A stretch of 64,000 bases of DNA from Chrysopilus asiliformis (Eukaryota > Arthropoda > Insecta > Diptera > Rhagionidae): contig OZ035960.1 in assembly GCA_964034945.1 (NCBI GenBank), positions 86,784,348-86,848,347 of the forward strand, in the 5' to 3' direction. Shown piece after piece: positions 46,566-58,301 of this stretch (positions are counted from its first letter, which is position 1; each line of letters opens with the position of its first letter). Below the pieces are notes generated by a model. It saw nothing but the letters and a program-made list of their open reading frames with translations, was not told the DNA's origin and did not search any database. The translations under genes were made by a program, and so were the position numbers.

Positions 46566-49206
46566 TATTTTAAAAGCTTTTATTTAGCTTGCTTCTGCCT
46601 GTTTGTTTGTCTGTCAGGGTCAAATCTTGTAATGTAATATTGACTCACTTCCGCTCAACCGATTGAGTTGAAATATTGTACACATACGTAATTCAATACC
46701 ATATTTGACAATACAATACACTATTTTCACTACTTTGTCCTAGTAGGAATAACGGAAATTTCTGTAAGGATAACGTGATTTTCCTTTTACTTAAATTTTC
46801 CGGAAAAACCTCATCTGGGGGTTTTGGGTTGCTGAACCTGATTCTGGAGTCAAAAAGTTCGTAAGGATATCTCAAAGGCAAGGATATATATTCGGAGACT
46901 AAAGCGTTGCGGAAGCAGATGTCATTTTGTCTTTTAAGTCATACTGATCAAATACAAGGTGACTAAAAAGTACCTACCTATAAAATTTCGAAAAAAAACA
47001 TAAAAGTAACAAACTCACCCAATCACTAATTGGTATGGCAGGAGTGTGAATTTAGTGTGAATTTAGAATTTATGTTAAGTTGTCTTCACCTGGTTGGGGA
47101 GGCTTGAAACAGAAACTTCTGTACTAAAAATAAAGGTTCTATCTCAATTGGATAAAAGTTTATTTAATAAAAATTAGCTTACCCTGTTATTTGACTTTTT
47201 CCGGTTTGACATTTAGTATTAATGGGGCTTTCAAAATATTCAACCAGTTTTGAAGAGCGACAAATATAGGGGAGAGGAGAGTCAAAAAACCATGGTTGAA
47301 TATAGGTTCCTCTACGATATCATAGTAATTTTAATTTTTTTTTTCGCAGTTTAATTTCACTCTCAAAAAGAAAACTTGTGATTTTTGATTCGTTTAAATC
47401 GAACTACTGGTTTCCGATTTATGGTCAAAAATCCATTTTTGTCCGATTTTCGAAGGGGGAGGGGGGGGGGGGTTCCTATGTAAACCGTTTTCCCGCAGAT
47501 AAAAAAATCCGGGTCGCTTAGTGTTCGGTCTACTATAACATATCCAAAAATCAGCAAAATTGGCGTGTTCGAGTTAGCGGCCATCCCTTGTAAGCCATAT
47601 TTCCGAATCGGTAAACCCAATCTTCATTACTTTATTACTATAAAATGAGTGGCTTGAGTACAGCAATGAATATCTAGTTTCATCGTTGATTGCTACTTAC
47701 CTGTTCTAACAAATATATGTTGTACCACATTTGCGGAGCTTTTCAAGCACAATCTTCAATTCAAACTATCAAGTTTATGTTCTTGAAGTTGGTCTTCCAT
47801 GGGATCGATGAAATTAAGCGCAATTTTTTTGCAAATAAATTTAGAATTCCAAAATAAAACCGGGTGTTTTAAAAACTCGTGTTAAAATTTTGAGGATTAG
47901 TAGTTGTGTTAACACAGTAAATGCAACATTCAAACTTTCCAATAGTATTTCAGATTTATGATGGAGTGTATGTATGAATGCAATATCTGCAGTTTTAATC
48001 TTGAGTAATGCACATGACCTAAATAGTGAAAATTCTGAAATATATTCATGTTGGGGGATTAATCTTTCACCGCAAAGAATATTATACGGAGTGCTGTTAA
48101 AAAAAATACAAGGCCAAAAATAAAACTAAATGGAATAAATACAGATAGAGATACACAGAGATGCTGATGATATTGTAAATTATGGGAAAGATTTAGATGA
48201 AGGTAGGCACGAAGGCGCGATATTAGTATTGAGGATAGAGGATGAAAATCAGAGAGTCTTATAGATTTAAATGTAAATGGTTTAATGGCAGGCCAGACTG
48301 AGTATGATGTACGTAGATTTTGTGTCTAGATTGGTTTTTAGCTGTGCGCGCAAATTTGCGGAACATGCCATAGTAACGTCCAAGTGTCAACAAATCACTT
48401 AATCACCTTAGCGGGATTTTATGTGGGAGATTAGTCACTCAACACGAATCGACGAAAGAAGTCTTTTTGAACGTTATATTATGGAGGGCGAAACCATAGA
48501 AATACAGCTTATCCAAACGAAGAGACGTAACTAAATGGTATAGAGAACTCTGTTTGGAAAATACTAGCACTTTTTTCAGTTTGGTCATCGATTTCCTATC
48601 AATATTACAAATCTTTAGATGCTAGATTTAAAACAAGTTTGAGGTTTTTTAGTGAACGGATATTAGAGTAAAAATAGGAAGTGAGATTTGTGAGATCTAG
48701 GAAGTGAGACACTAATTCAATTCATAATGCACAAAAGCTTCTTCCGCTATGAAACAACATTTTCTGTATTCGCCAAATACATATGTATAAACATACAAGA
48801 ATCCCTCGATTCGCAATGTTTTTGGGCGGGTAAAATGATTTTGCGTTTTAGAGATTTTTGAACGTGGAAAAATTGAACCATACCCGCTACAAATGGAAAA
48901 TATTTTTGTAACAAAACCGCTGTACCGGTTGCTGCGGTTTGTATGAAAAACGTTGTTCTATATACTTCAAGAACATAAAAAAACGCGCCTAACAACAGCT
49001 TTCAAATGCAAAAAATCGCATGAAAATCTGTTAAAGTTTACTTGTAGAAACGCAATAATCTAAAAGATTCATTTTTGATAGAAAAATTGAATCATTGTTC
49101 GGAGCGTTTCGCTCGAAACTGAATTCAGAAAATCATCATAAATGTTTTAACTTGTGCACCAAAGTGTCCTTGTTTTCTGAATTCTTTTTAAGATTCAGTT
49201 TTGCGA
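46566..49206. other. Long non-coding stretch
   Basis: No gene is seen. A Helitron 5'-like scrap (GTTTGTTTGTCTGTCAGGG.. CAACCGATTGAGTTGAAAT) lies at 46600-46675. A G-rich run sits at 47456-47472. Confidence 0.4.
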
Positions 49207-49210
49207 TTAA

Positions 49211-49599
49211 AGCTAGAACCTGAATCGTACGTCGATGCGTCCGTCATGCGTCCGTCATGCGTCCATCCGGTTGACAGTTCGATGCGGTGACAGTTGGGTA
49301 CGGCAACGAATCTGGAGTTAATTCATTGTTTTGCACTTCTTCTATTAGTTTATCGTCGAAACAATTACTTTCAATTTGTTCCATACTTAAATTGCTTAAA
49401 TGGTAAACAAACTTTTTTGCGAAATGACATTTCCGTGCGTTGCCGCATGTAAAAGTAGAAATTCGACCTACTCTATGCGGTTGCCGCATCGGAAAACGTA
49501 TTATTAGGGGAGTACTCATAGCAGCCCGTTGATTCTACTCGAACTGTCAACCGGACGCACGCATGACGGACGCATCGACGTACGATTCAGGTTCTAGCT
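49211..49599. mobile_element. About 390-bp MITE with long inverted repeats beside TTAA
   Basis: GCTAGAACCTGAATCGTACG.. and its reverse complement form near-perfect inverted repeats of about 50 bases, including the direct repeat GCGTCCGTCAT. TTAA lies at 49207-49210 and TTAA overlaps the right end, suggesting a TTAA target. One extra A at the left end leaves this open. The 91-codon - frame inside is unrecognised. Confidence 0.72.
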
Positions 49600-49624
49600 T
49601 AACAAATGCTCAAAAATGAATATA

Positions 49625-50201
49625 CAGTGTGTCCCATCTATCGGTACAGATTTGATATACCGGTTATTTTGGCTCTGGCAACACTAATGTCATTCTTTAT
49701 TTTACAGAAATTCAGTATAATATTTGTGATTGACGAAATGAGTCGCTTAACGCTTTAGCAAAAGTGGGAAATGTTATAAATTTATTTCCACAATAAAGAC
49801 AATTGGTCCGAAATCGCAAGAAAATGGCGTACAAAATCTGGTGGAAAAACGGCGCTCTCAGCCAACGGTATTAAGAAGTTTGTGCATAAAGTGCGTGAAA
49901 CGGGATTGTTAATTGACAAAACAACGCGTACCCGTGTTCGTCCTGTTCGTTCGACCGAAAATATCGCCGCGGTAGCCGAGAATGTGCGCCAACGGCCGAG
50001 AACATCGATTCGCCATCGTGCATCGGAAATGAACATCAGCCGCACGCCAAGGCCAGACGCGGCTCACATTTGAATGAAATTATGTTCCAAAAATAACCGG
50101 AAAGATTGAACTTTCAAATAAAAAAAAACCATTTGGAAAAATATAAAGCCGTTTGTTTTTTATTAAATTTTTAAATCTGAACTTTAAAATGGGACACCCT
50201 G
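49625..50201 (+). mobile_element. 577-bp deleted mariner-type element
   Basis: The ends CAGTGTGTCCCATC and ...GATGGGACACCCTG-like (AATGGGACACCCTG) are inverted repeats flanked by TA. The remaining + strand coding sequence is only the N- and C-terminal ends of a transposase. Confidence 0.78.
49738..50110 (+). pseudogene. Mariner-type transposase remnant
   Basis: After an ATG at 49738 and two in-frame stops, the frame reads NWSEIARKWRTKSGGKTALS, VHKVRETGLLIDKT, VRSTENIAAVAENV and HRASEMNISRT, i.e. the paired helix-turn-helix DNA-binding part. At about 50045 it jumps, by deletion of the whole catalytic domain and a frame change, to SHLNEIMFQK*, the usual tail of these proteins. Confidence 0.82.
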
Positions 50202-50203
50202 TA

Positions 50204-51054
50204 TAAGCTGAGGACTGATGAAAAAATTATAAAATATTGAATTGGTCCAGTTTGTTTTTTAGTATTGATTTGTAAAAATTGACAAGTAAAATTCTGAACA
50301 TCATTAATACACCGAATGCCACGGTTGACTATATTAGTAAGACACATTATCCGTTTATAGAAGGTGTCATCAACGATTGATAATAGTACACATCTTCTCC
50401 AAAAATTTTCACCTGAAATCTTTAAATCGAAGCCCAAAAACAAGGAAATAAAACGATGATTATAGTTTTTAAAAAAATATTCACGTTCGGAAATGTTTTT
50501 TTCTCTTGGAATACAAATTAAATATAGCCATTTAATATTCGAGTCGAAACATAAAATGGATTTTGTAACAGTTTTGTTGATTAGCCGGCAATTTATTGTG
50601 TTTCATTTTTATTATCTTTTTATGGGTGCAATTTTGTACGTTGAGCGACAAATAAGTAGTGAAATTAAGTTAAATCTATAATTGGCCTAAGGTTGATATA
50701 AACATAAACCATGAAACTTTCTTTTGATGCTTCACATAATGGAGTTATGTATATTTTCAGTGTTTCACCCATGATAGGAAAACGAAAAAAAAATTGAAAC
50801 GTTATACATTTCGTTATGTATCTAAATTCTAATTTCGTTACGTTTTGTTTTTTCGTTTTGTACCGAAACAAAATTTCGTTTCGTTACGATATTAAATTGC
50901 TAAAAAGTATATCTTAAAATAGTTGTTAAATTGTTAAAAACTTTTGCAAAAAAATTGTTGAAGAATTGTTTGAAAAAAACAAACGAAAATTTACTGGTTT
51001 GATACAAAGCAGGTGAAAAAATATGCAACATATAGGCGTTATTGCATTAATGTG
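50204..51054. other. Non-coding stretch with TTTCGTTA repeat copy 2
   Basis: AACGTTATACATTTCGTTATG and following TTTCGTTAC words at about 50795-50893 match 7050-7170. There is no gene. Confidence 0.45.
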
Positions 51055-51326
51055 CACTCAGAAAAATGGAGGCTAACTCGACGACCTACATACGGCGTAA
51101 TTGGCCTCGGGCGGGCGCGCGTTCGCCTGCATGTGGGCAAGTAAAACTGAGTTGACCTGTGGTCGGAGAAATTCTGAAATTAAGCCACCAGCAGGTGAAG
51201 TAGGGCATTGGGAGCTGCACGAGTTGACCTTAGATAGGTTAACTCTGACCGCTAGCTGGCTTACAGAAACCTCTGTAAGGTCAGAGTTAACCTGACAAAA
51301 AGTTGACCTGAACATTTTTCTGAGTG
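51055..51326. mobile_element. 272-bp MITE, GC-rich inside
   Basis: The ends CACTCAGAAAAATG and CATTTTTCTGAGTG are exact inverted repeats. The interior holds AACTCTGACC/GGTCAGAGTT and GTTGACCT words in both orientations. Overlapping open frames on both strands reflect this symmetry, not genes. Confidence 0.68.
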
Positions 51327-51782
51327 TGGATAATGTAAGCATGGATGGATATTTTTTACGTGTATTTTGATACTTCTCGCGTGTGTAAATACACTGCAGT
51401 GCAATGAAAATACCAAAATTGTAGAGTATCGCCAGCTAAGACTAATTTTGTTTCTCAAATGTCAAATTATGGTAAAATATTCTTTGGAAGTTTTTGTATG
51501 CAATATTTTCACTAGCCACAAATTTTTTTTACATTTTTTAACATATTGCTTTTTGTAAATGATTAGAAAAATTGTTAATAATTGTATGAAAGTTGCTGAA
51601 ATTGGAAAAAATTTCTTTAAAAACGACCAAAAATTGTTAAACATTGTGATATAACAATTTTCTTGTGATTTGGAGGTCCTAGTTATAACCACAGATCCTA
51701 TATGGAGGGCTTATAACAGACGTGGATCAAGTCCAGAAAATCAGATGTTGAGAAATTAAGCGTTAAAGTTTTTATATCCCTA
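51327..51782. other. AT-rich non-coding stretch
   Basis: Nothing recognisable. Confidence 0.4.
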
Positions 51783-52331
51783 CTAGCTTGCCGTCGTTGC
51801 TGGGCTAAAGTTTTTTTAAAAAAGTTTTTTTTGCACCAAAAAACCCAGAAATAGCTTAAAAACTATTGGACAAAATCGTTATGCCTTCAGGACCTCCCAT
51901 TCCGAATTTTAAAATTCTAACATCAGATTCGTGATCAGCGGCTCCGAAACCCCCTTATTGCCAGTTTTTTTTTCGAGGAAAAATGGTAAAAAGGATATTT
52001 GGGTTATCCTTACAGGAGCTTCCGTTAGCAATTTCAACACCAGATTCGTGATCAGCGACCTCGAAAACCCCCGAGTGAAACTTTGCAACCTCCTTTTGAG
52101 CAGGATTAATGGCGAAAATCACGGTTTAAAAACACCCAAACCCCCTTTACCCATCGTTCACCCCCTTAGGGGTAAAATTTCGGAAAACCCCGCCTTAGTG
52201 AGCGCCTACGCGATGGTTGGGATATACTGTGAAAGTTTCAAGTCTCTAGCTTCGGGGGTTTGAGCTGGGCGTTGATGAGTCAGTCAGTCAGTCAGTCAAT
52301 CAGGTTACACGATTTTATAGATATATATAGA
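51783..52331 (-). mobile_element. Short non-autonomous Helitron, copy 2 (549 bp)
   Basis: On the - strand it has 5' A|TCTATATATATCTATAAAAT, a (GACT)n tract, the same body as 3988-5325 and a 3' end ..AAGCTAG followed by T. The body shares long blocks with copy 1 (GTGAGCGCCTACGCGATGGT, GATTCGTGATCAGCG). The 110-codon + frame is incidental. Confidence 0.8.
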
Positions 52332-53114
52332 TTAATTCGCAAATAAATATTAACACAAATTGGTAGGTTAAAGGTTATATTCTACCAAGACTGAGTTACA
52401 AAATATATTCGGTTTGCATGAAACCAATTTTTTCAAAAATTCATAGCTCCCGCTTATCGTAGATGCATGATCTTTATATCAAAATCAAAGGAAATTATCC
52501 GAAATTTTCACAAAAGATATTATTGGATGGAAATTTCCCACAAAATTTTCCACGGCGAAAGAAAGTTTTAGAAAATTCTATTGTAAAAAAAACCCTTTTT
52601 CTAGTCACTCTTGTCCATGATTTTTTTTTGTGAGATGGTAATTAACCAATTTTTTTGTGCAAAGATTTAAAAGTAGTAACGATAACGGCTTCTAATAATC
52701 TAACAAATTTTACAAAAGGTTTTTTTTTGCGGGTTAATTCCATGTCCGATTTTTAATTTATTTTTATTAGTTGTGGTTAAGTATCTAAGAAAAACTTACC
52801 TGCATTTTTTTTTGTTTACGTAAATAAAGGCGGAGGGAAGGAGATGAAAGCTGATATTTAAGCATTTTTAACTTCTTATCGGCAAAACATATTAAACACT
52901 TATTTATTAGATGTATTTTTCAATAAAAATATGGCTTACTTTCATCCCTGTCTCCCTCATATTGCAAAATTCAATTTAATGACAAAAGGTGAAATATCTC
53001 GGCATCGTTTATTTTTAAAATGTTTTTTGAAACAATCGAAAACAAGAAAAAAAATTATATTTAACTGAATTTCAATTCCGATTAAGCTGAAATTTTTCTA
53101 AGAAGTATTTCAGA
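52332..53114. other. AT-rich non-coding stretch
   Basis: Nothing recognisable. Confidence 0.4.
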
Positions 53115-53373
53115 ATGTCCCCATAGGAACGAAAATGTTTTTCGCGAATATCTCAAAAACTGTGCATCCTATCAAAAAAGTGCAAGAACAAAAGTTATTT
53201 AGAATATGATTCTACATAAAACTCCCATACATCAAAATCCGATTGGAACAAGTTTTAAAAAAATCTTATTGGAAAATTTGAATTCAAATGAAATTTTGAT
53301 ACGCCGTTCAATTAAATCACCATACGGGTTTTCAATAATTGCCAGATTGGCAATTATAGCTTTTGTTATGTTT
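53115..53373 (+). repeat. DINE-like repeat, 3' part only
   Basis: It begins within the body (GCGAATATCTCAAAAACTGT) and ends CACCATACGGG, the stem-loop ATTGCCAGATTGGCAAT and TTTTGTTATG. Confidence 0.75.
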
Positions 53374-54769
53374 TTACTTTTCCTTTACTTTTCCTAGCGG
53401 TTTTTTATTGCTCTTCTGTCAAATTTTGTATAATGGACTTAGCACAATTTCACTTTTAGCCGACTATATGGTATTAAAATGTAGTCTTTTTTTCTAAAGT
53501 TTTCAGAAATTTCGACTTTTTTTTTTTAGTAAAAATACATCTTTTTTTGATATATGGCAAAGTTATGTAAAATCTCAAACGGACATGTTTTCGAATTTTT
53601 CTCGCAATCAAATCAAATAAGATTAATTTATGTCACACCATATTATGTTGAGTAGTAAGGAATTTTAGTATATGGCTTGCGCAATTGCCGACCTTGGTCA
53701 ACAGTCAATATGAGTTAGGGTTATTAGCATGAATTTTCAATTAATAATAAAGTTGTCACTACAGTTTAGGAAAAATCCTCTTGATATCTCTTTTGATTGA
53801 CATTGAAGACAATAAAGTCGGTCAATTATACGATCGAAATAATAACACAAACAGTGCCTGTGCCACCACGATTGTATTCCGTGTGTATACAGCATAACTG
53901 ATCGTTTAACGTTTATCGGCACTATTAAGTTATTCAAAACGGCCAGATGGCTTTTTTACTTAAAACTGCAGATTGAATTTTGATGACAATAACCGTCAAC
54001 AAAAGGCATCGTTTAATATGAATATTCATCGTATATTCAATCGACAATCAATACATCGTACAATAAATACAATAATAAAATAGTAATAACGATTTAGGCA
54101 AGGCGGCATTTATTCATCGCACAAATTGGTAATATTTTCACGATCAAGTTCGGGCAATTATCAATGGTTATTTAATTTTTTATTTGTGTTAAATCAATGT
54201 TGAAACCGTGATACATGAAGTTTTATGTTGGCCAACTTATAATACCATATTTACTGGGTGTTGATTGTAGTTTACCGCTTTGATTGCGTTCCTCCTCTTA
54301 ATTTACGCATGCATGATATTCATCGATTTTCTGAATCGTTTTTAATTGAAATCAATGAAAAGTAATGTGAATCTTCAAGACTAAGCAATAATTTTTGATT
54401 GATATGTCGTAAAAACAAGACCGCCCTAAATGTGAGAATATATCCCGGTACAGTAAAATCTATTTCTTTTCTCAAATTTTAGTACTCCTTAAAATGTTTT
54501 GTACTGACAGGAATTAAACGAAGTTTGACCTTAACGTGTGACGGATTTCATAATTTGGTTGATGTATAATCTTGATTAACATAATAAGCAGTATAAACTC
54601 TCGAAACAAGCAATTTTGGATAATTTTCCTTCGTTTTTGAAAATTTGATCTTCTGGCAAGTTTATATTGAACTCAATCAACTCAAATTTTCAATATATTG
54701 AGGCATTTAGTAAGGTTTTCTTAGTCGACCTAAACATATGGTCTAAATTCTTAAACAGCGAGAAAACAT
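53374..54769. other. AT-rich non-coding stretch
   Basis: No gene or element is recognised. Confidence 0.45.
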
Positions 54770-55514
54770 AAGAAAAACTATAATTGGCAGGGGGCAATCG
54801 CCAAATACTCTACATGAGGGTAGCCAAAATTTTTTTTATGAAAAATCCATTTGTATGGGAGAAAGGGAAAAATTGGTCCGATTGTATTTTGATGAATGGA
54901 ATGGAACGGATATGTATAATCATAGAAAATAGAAAAAAGTATTGAACTTGTATTGGGGAGGGGGGACGGAGTGGTCCAATTGGATTTTGATGTATGTATA
55001 AGTAATGTAAAATCATATTTTAAACACATTTCATCTTTATAAATATTTCGACACCATTCAGAGTTTTCAAGAAAACAGGAAAAAAGTATTCCATTTGTAT
55101 GGGAGAGGAAAGAAGCAGTGGCCCGATTGGAATTTGATGTATGAATGGGTTATGTAAAATCATATTTTAAACACATTTTACCTTTATAAATTTTTAAATA
55201 CGGCTCACCGTTTTCGCGAAAATCGTAAAAAACTGTTTTGTTTGTATGGGGGAGGGAGAAGGATTGGTCGTTCAAGACCTTAGCCTAGCCATTTACGAGA
55301 AACGCAATCGTAAAAAGTCTTAAGACTCCAGCTCAACCCTTTCGAAATTTATGGTGTTCACGGACAGACGGACAAACAGACAGACGGACGGATATGCGGA
55401 AATCATAACCGTTTGTTATCCCAAATATCCTGGTGTAGTTCATTTTTTGTGTCCGACGATTGGTTCGACACATTACAAACGGTATACTAAATCTGATATA
55501 CTCCTATATATAAT
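54770..55514 (-). repeat. DINE-like repeat, sibling subfamily, long copy
   Basis: On the - strand it starts TATATAGGAGTATATCAGAT..TTTAGTATACCG and has CCGTCCGTCTGTCTG at about 55375-55395. It then has tandem versions of a block GTATGGGAG..CAATTGGATTTTGATGTAT (three blocks at about 54850, 54955 and 55095) and ends near TATAATTGGCAGGGGGCAAT. The block repeat makes it longer than its relatives. Confidence 0.68.
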
Positions 55515-55610
55515 AAGTGGTAAAAAGTCAATTAAATTGCAAGTAGAAGGGTAAAACTCACCCTGCTTATGAAATAGACGTGCCAACCAATTTAAGGTTT
55601 CCATTATTTT

Positions 55611-56198
55611 TTATGCCCGTATGGTGAAACCAAAGGGTATATTAGATTTGCCTTACCGTTTGTAACGCCAAGATCCCGTCATCACACAAAAAAATGAATT
55701 ACACCAGTGTGTTTAGAATGATAAAAAAAGTTGAATTTAGCACGTCCGTCCGTCCGTCCGTCTGTCCATCCGTCCGTCCGTCTGTCCATCCGTCCGTCCG
55801 TCCGTCTGTCTGTCTGTCCGTCCGTCCGTCCGTCGGTCCGTCCGTCCGTCTGTGGCGCGGATTGCGGCCGCACGGATTGAGCTAGAGTCTTGAAATTTTG
55901 CGTAGATTCGTTTTTTGTAAAATGCAAGGCTAAGTTCGTTAATGGGCAAAAATGGACCATTAGGAATAATCTCAAAAACGGTACATCTTATCAACAAAGT
56001 GCTACAACAAAAGATATTTAGGATATGATTCTACATAAAACTGTCATACATCAAAATCCGATTGGAATAAATTTTAAAAAATCTTATTGGAAATTTTGAC
56101 TTCAAAGTGGAATTTTGATACAACTGTTCGTTGTTCACTTAAATCACCATACGGGTTTTCAATAATTGCCAGATTGGCAATTATAGCTTTTGTTATGT
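55611..56198 (+). repeat. DINE-1-like repeat, second full-length copy
   Basis: It has the same start (CCCGTATGGTGAAACCAAAG), body and end as 2964-3539. The TCCG/TCTG tract at 55743-55850 is expanded to about 108 bp. A segment of roughly 40 bp (the GGGGGGTACCCCCC part) is missing. Confidence 0.82.
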
Positions 56199-56493
56199 TT
56201 AACTGCTCCTTCTGATTTATCTTTATTCCGATTTATCTATATTAAATTAAGAAACTTAATTTTAATATTTTTGCTTAGTAATTTAACATTTTATGGATAT
56301 TTAATCTTTAATGGATATTATTTGTGTTTTGAAATTTTAAAGAGTTTCCGACGTAGTTTAGTGCGCGGCCAGAGGCCGAGTAGTTCACGAGGTTTCAACG
56401 AAGTGGTCAGGGGCGAAGCTCTAGTGGTTTCATAATATTCAAATATTTCTTCTGATAACACAGTTTAACATAATATTCAAACTATAATGTTAA

Positions 56494-56692
56494 CACGTTC
56501 GTGACATTTGCTTTTTCAACTTTTTATACATTTGGACATCGTGTACCACGGGTGGTACACTAGCGATTTGTTTTCTGGCGGTTGTGCGCCATCGGTGGTA
56601 TTACTTCCACAAAAAAACTACCGCACTATTTACTCGCGCGGTGTTAAAAAACTGTATATGTACCACCAGTGGTACACGATGTCACGAACGTG
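56494..56692. mobile_element. 199-bp MITE with TTAA flanks (piggyBac-type target)
   Basis: CACGTTCGTGACAT and ATGTCACGAACGTG are exact inverted repeats, with TTAA at 56490-56493 and 56693-56696. Inside are palindromic segments GTGTACCACGGGTGGTACAC and GTACCACCAGTGGTACAC plus CATCGGTGGTA. Confidence 0.85.
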
Positions 56693-56696
56693 TTAA

Positions 56697-58299
56697 AGAG
56701 GTACGCGAAAAAAAACTCGTACGCAATGGGATAAATCAACGGAAAAGGTTGGTAAACACTAGTTTAAAGGCCAATGAGAATTTTCTGTAGTATACTTGTA
56801 GGTATTATTATCAGCTTAGAACGTGTCAAAAAGTAACATTAAAAATCAACGTTTCATAAAATTTTTTCGGGTTTTTCTGTATTAAATGAATTAACAAATT
56901 ATTTTGTTCCGATGATGATATCGATTGAAAAGTGGAGAAAAAGCACCGTCGAAAATGTCTCGGTCCCATTGAGGATCAAATTGCGCTTTGTAGATGGAAT
57001 TTCCGAAAATGATTGATGGATTTCGTTATAAATATTTTGACTGGAGTCACGAGGCTTACGGACAGATCCAAAGAAAATGTGTGCAGTAAACCTAGTTGTT
57101 TAACCTGTCAAAGAGGAACCAAAGATACAGGCCAAGTTCGTGATATGGCGATTTCGGATACATTGAATTCACTTTTGTTGAAAAAGATTTCATTGGGAGG
57201 GGAACGAATTTAATTAAGAAACATTAACTTATTGACCCATCGACAAACTTATTCTTTATGTGATCCCATCACGAGCTGGATTCGGGGTCTAATAGTCTGG
57301 TATTTCGGTATTTCTGTATTCTAGGTCTGGACCTCTTCATTATTTCAATGTTTTTGAACTTAACAAAGTGAAATTTTGCACAAGGCGCCACTTTTTGATG
57401 TAATATGAAGCGACAGAGCTGAGATCAACCAGATGAGGCCAAACATTACTATGGATGTGTACCGACAGATATTATGCTGATGGTATTTTGTTCCTCTTCG
57501 AAATAAATGCGCCGAGATGCCATTCAATCTACAGCCTGAAGTTGAGTTATTGGGCAATGCAATATGAGATAAATTATGGAATATGGATGAGTAAATCCAC
57601 AAAAATCTGTAATTGATGGATGAATGCAGTATGGTTTTATAATATTACAGTGTGTCATGCCATTTTAGAATTCGTTTCTCGGTCGAACTGTCATAATTTT
57701 GATATAAACTTTGATTTTGACATAAGAGAGAAAGGATCATAAAGATTTTTAGTGAAACCGTCTTATCGTTTGAGCCTTCTGTTTGTTGGAACACCAAGAT
57801 TATTGTGGCCTAGTTATCCAATATTAATTCCTTATGATAAATTACATTTTTTTTAAGGGGGCAAATGAATTTCGTTGTTTTCATCAATTTATGGGAATTC
57901 AATAAATTTTTATGGGATTAAGAAGTAACTTTTAAATGGACTTCCGTTTGATCAAAAGTGAATGCTTAAAAGTATGTTGTGTTGGAAGAGAGGATAAGTG
58001 GGTTATTGGGTAAATTACTTTTCGTGTTTTTTTTTTAAATTTGTGGTCGTTTTAAGGATTTTGTTGTTTACGGATAATAGAAATCACAAATACAAATAGT
58101 AGAATCATATTAGCAGTCATATTCTAAAGGGCTCTTAGTCCAATGGATTTGTGATCTGTGACTTAAGTGTCACGGTGACGCCAGAATAGGGCTAAAAGCA
58201 ATGGGCCCGTTTCTTCTTAACGGAAAATTTGGGCCAATGAGTCTTAGATTTGCCTGAAATTTTGCATGTAGGTTAAGTCGAAAAGGCTGCAATTTGGTA
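56697..58299. other. Non-coding stretch
   Basis: No gene is recognised; frames at 57013 and 57360 are short. Confidence 0.4.
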
Positions 58300-58301
58300 T
58301 A

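Noticed and set aside
49882..50073. A 63-residue protein with arginine-rich repeats as a host gene
   Set aside because: It is the DNA-binding remnant of a deleted mariner transposase inside TA-flanked inverted repeats.
51931..52263. A 110-codon + frame as a gene
   Set aside because: It lies wholly inside the 549-bp Helitron copy, whose other copy at 3988 does not keep the frame.
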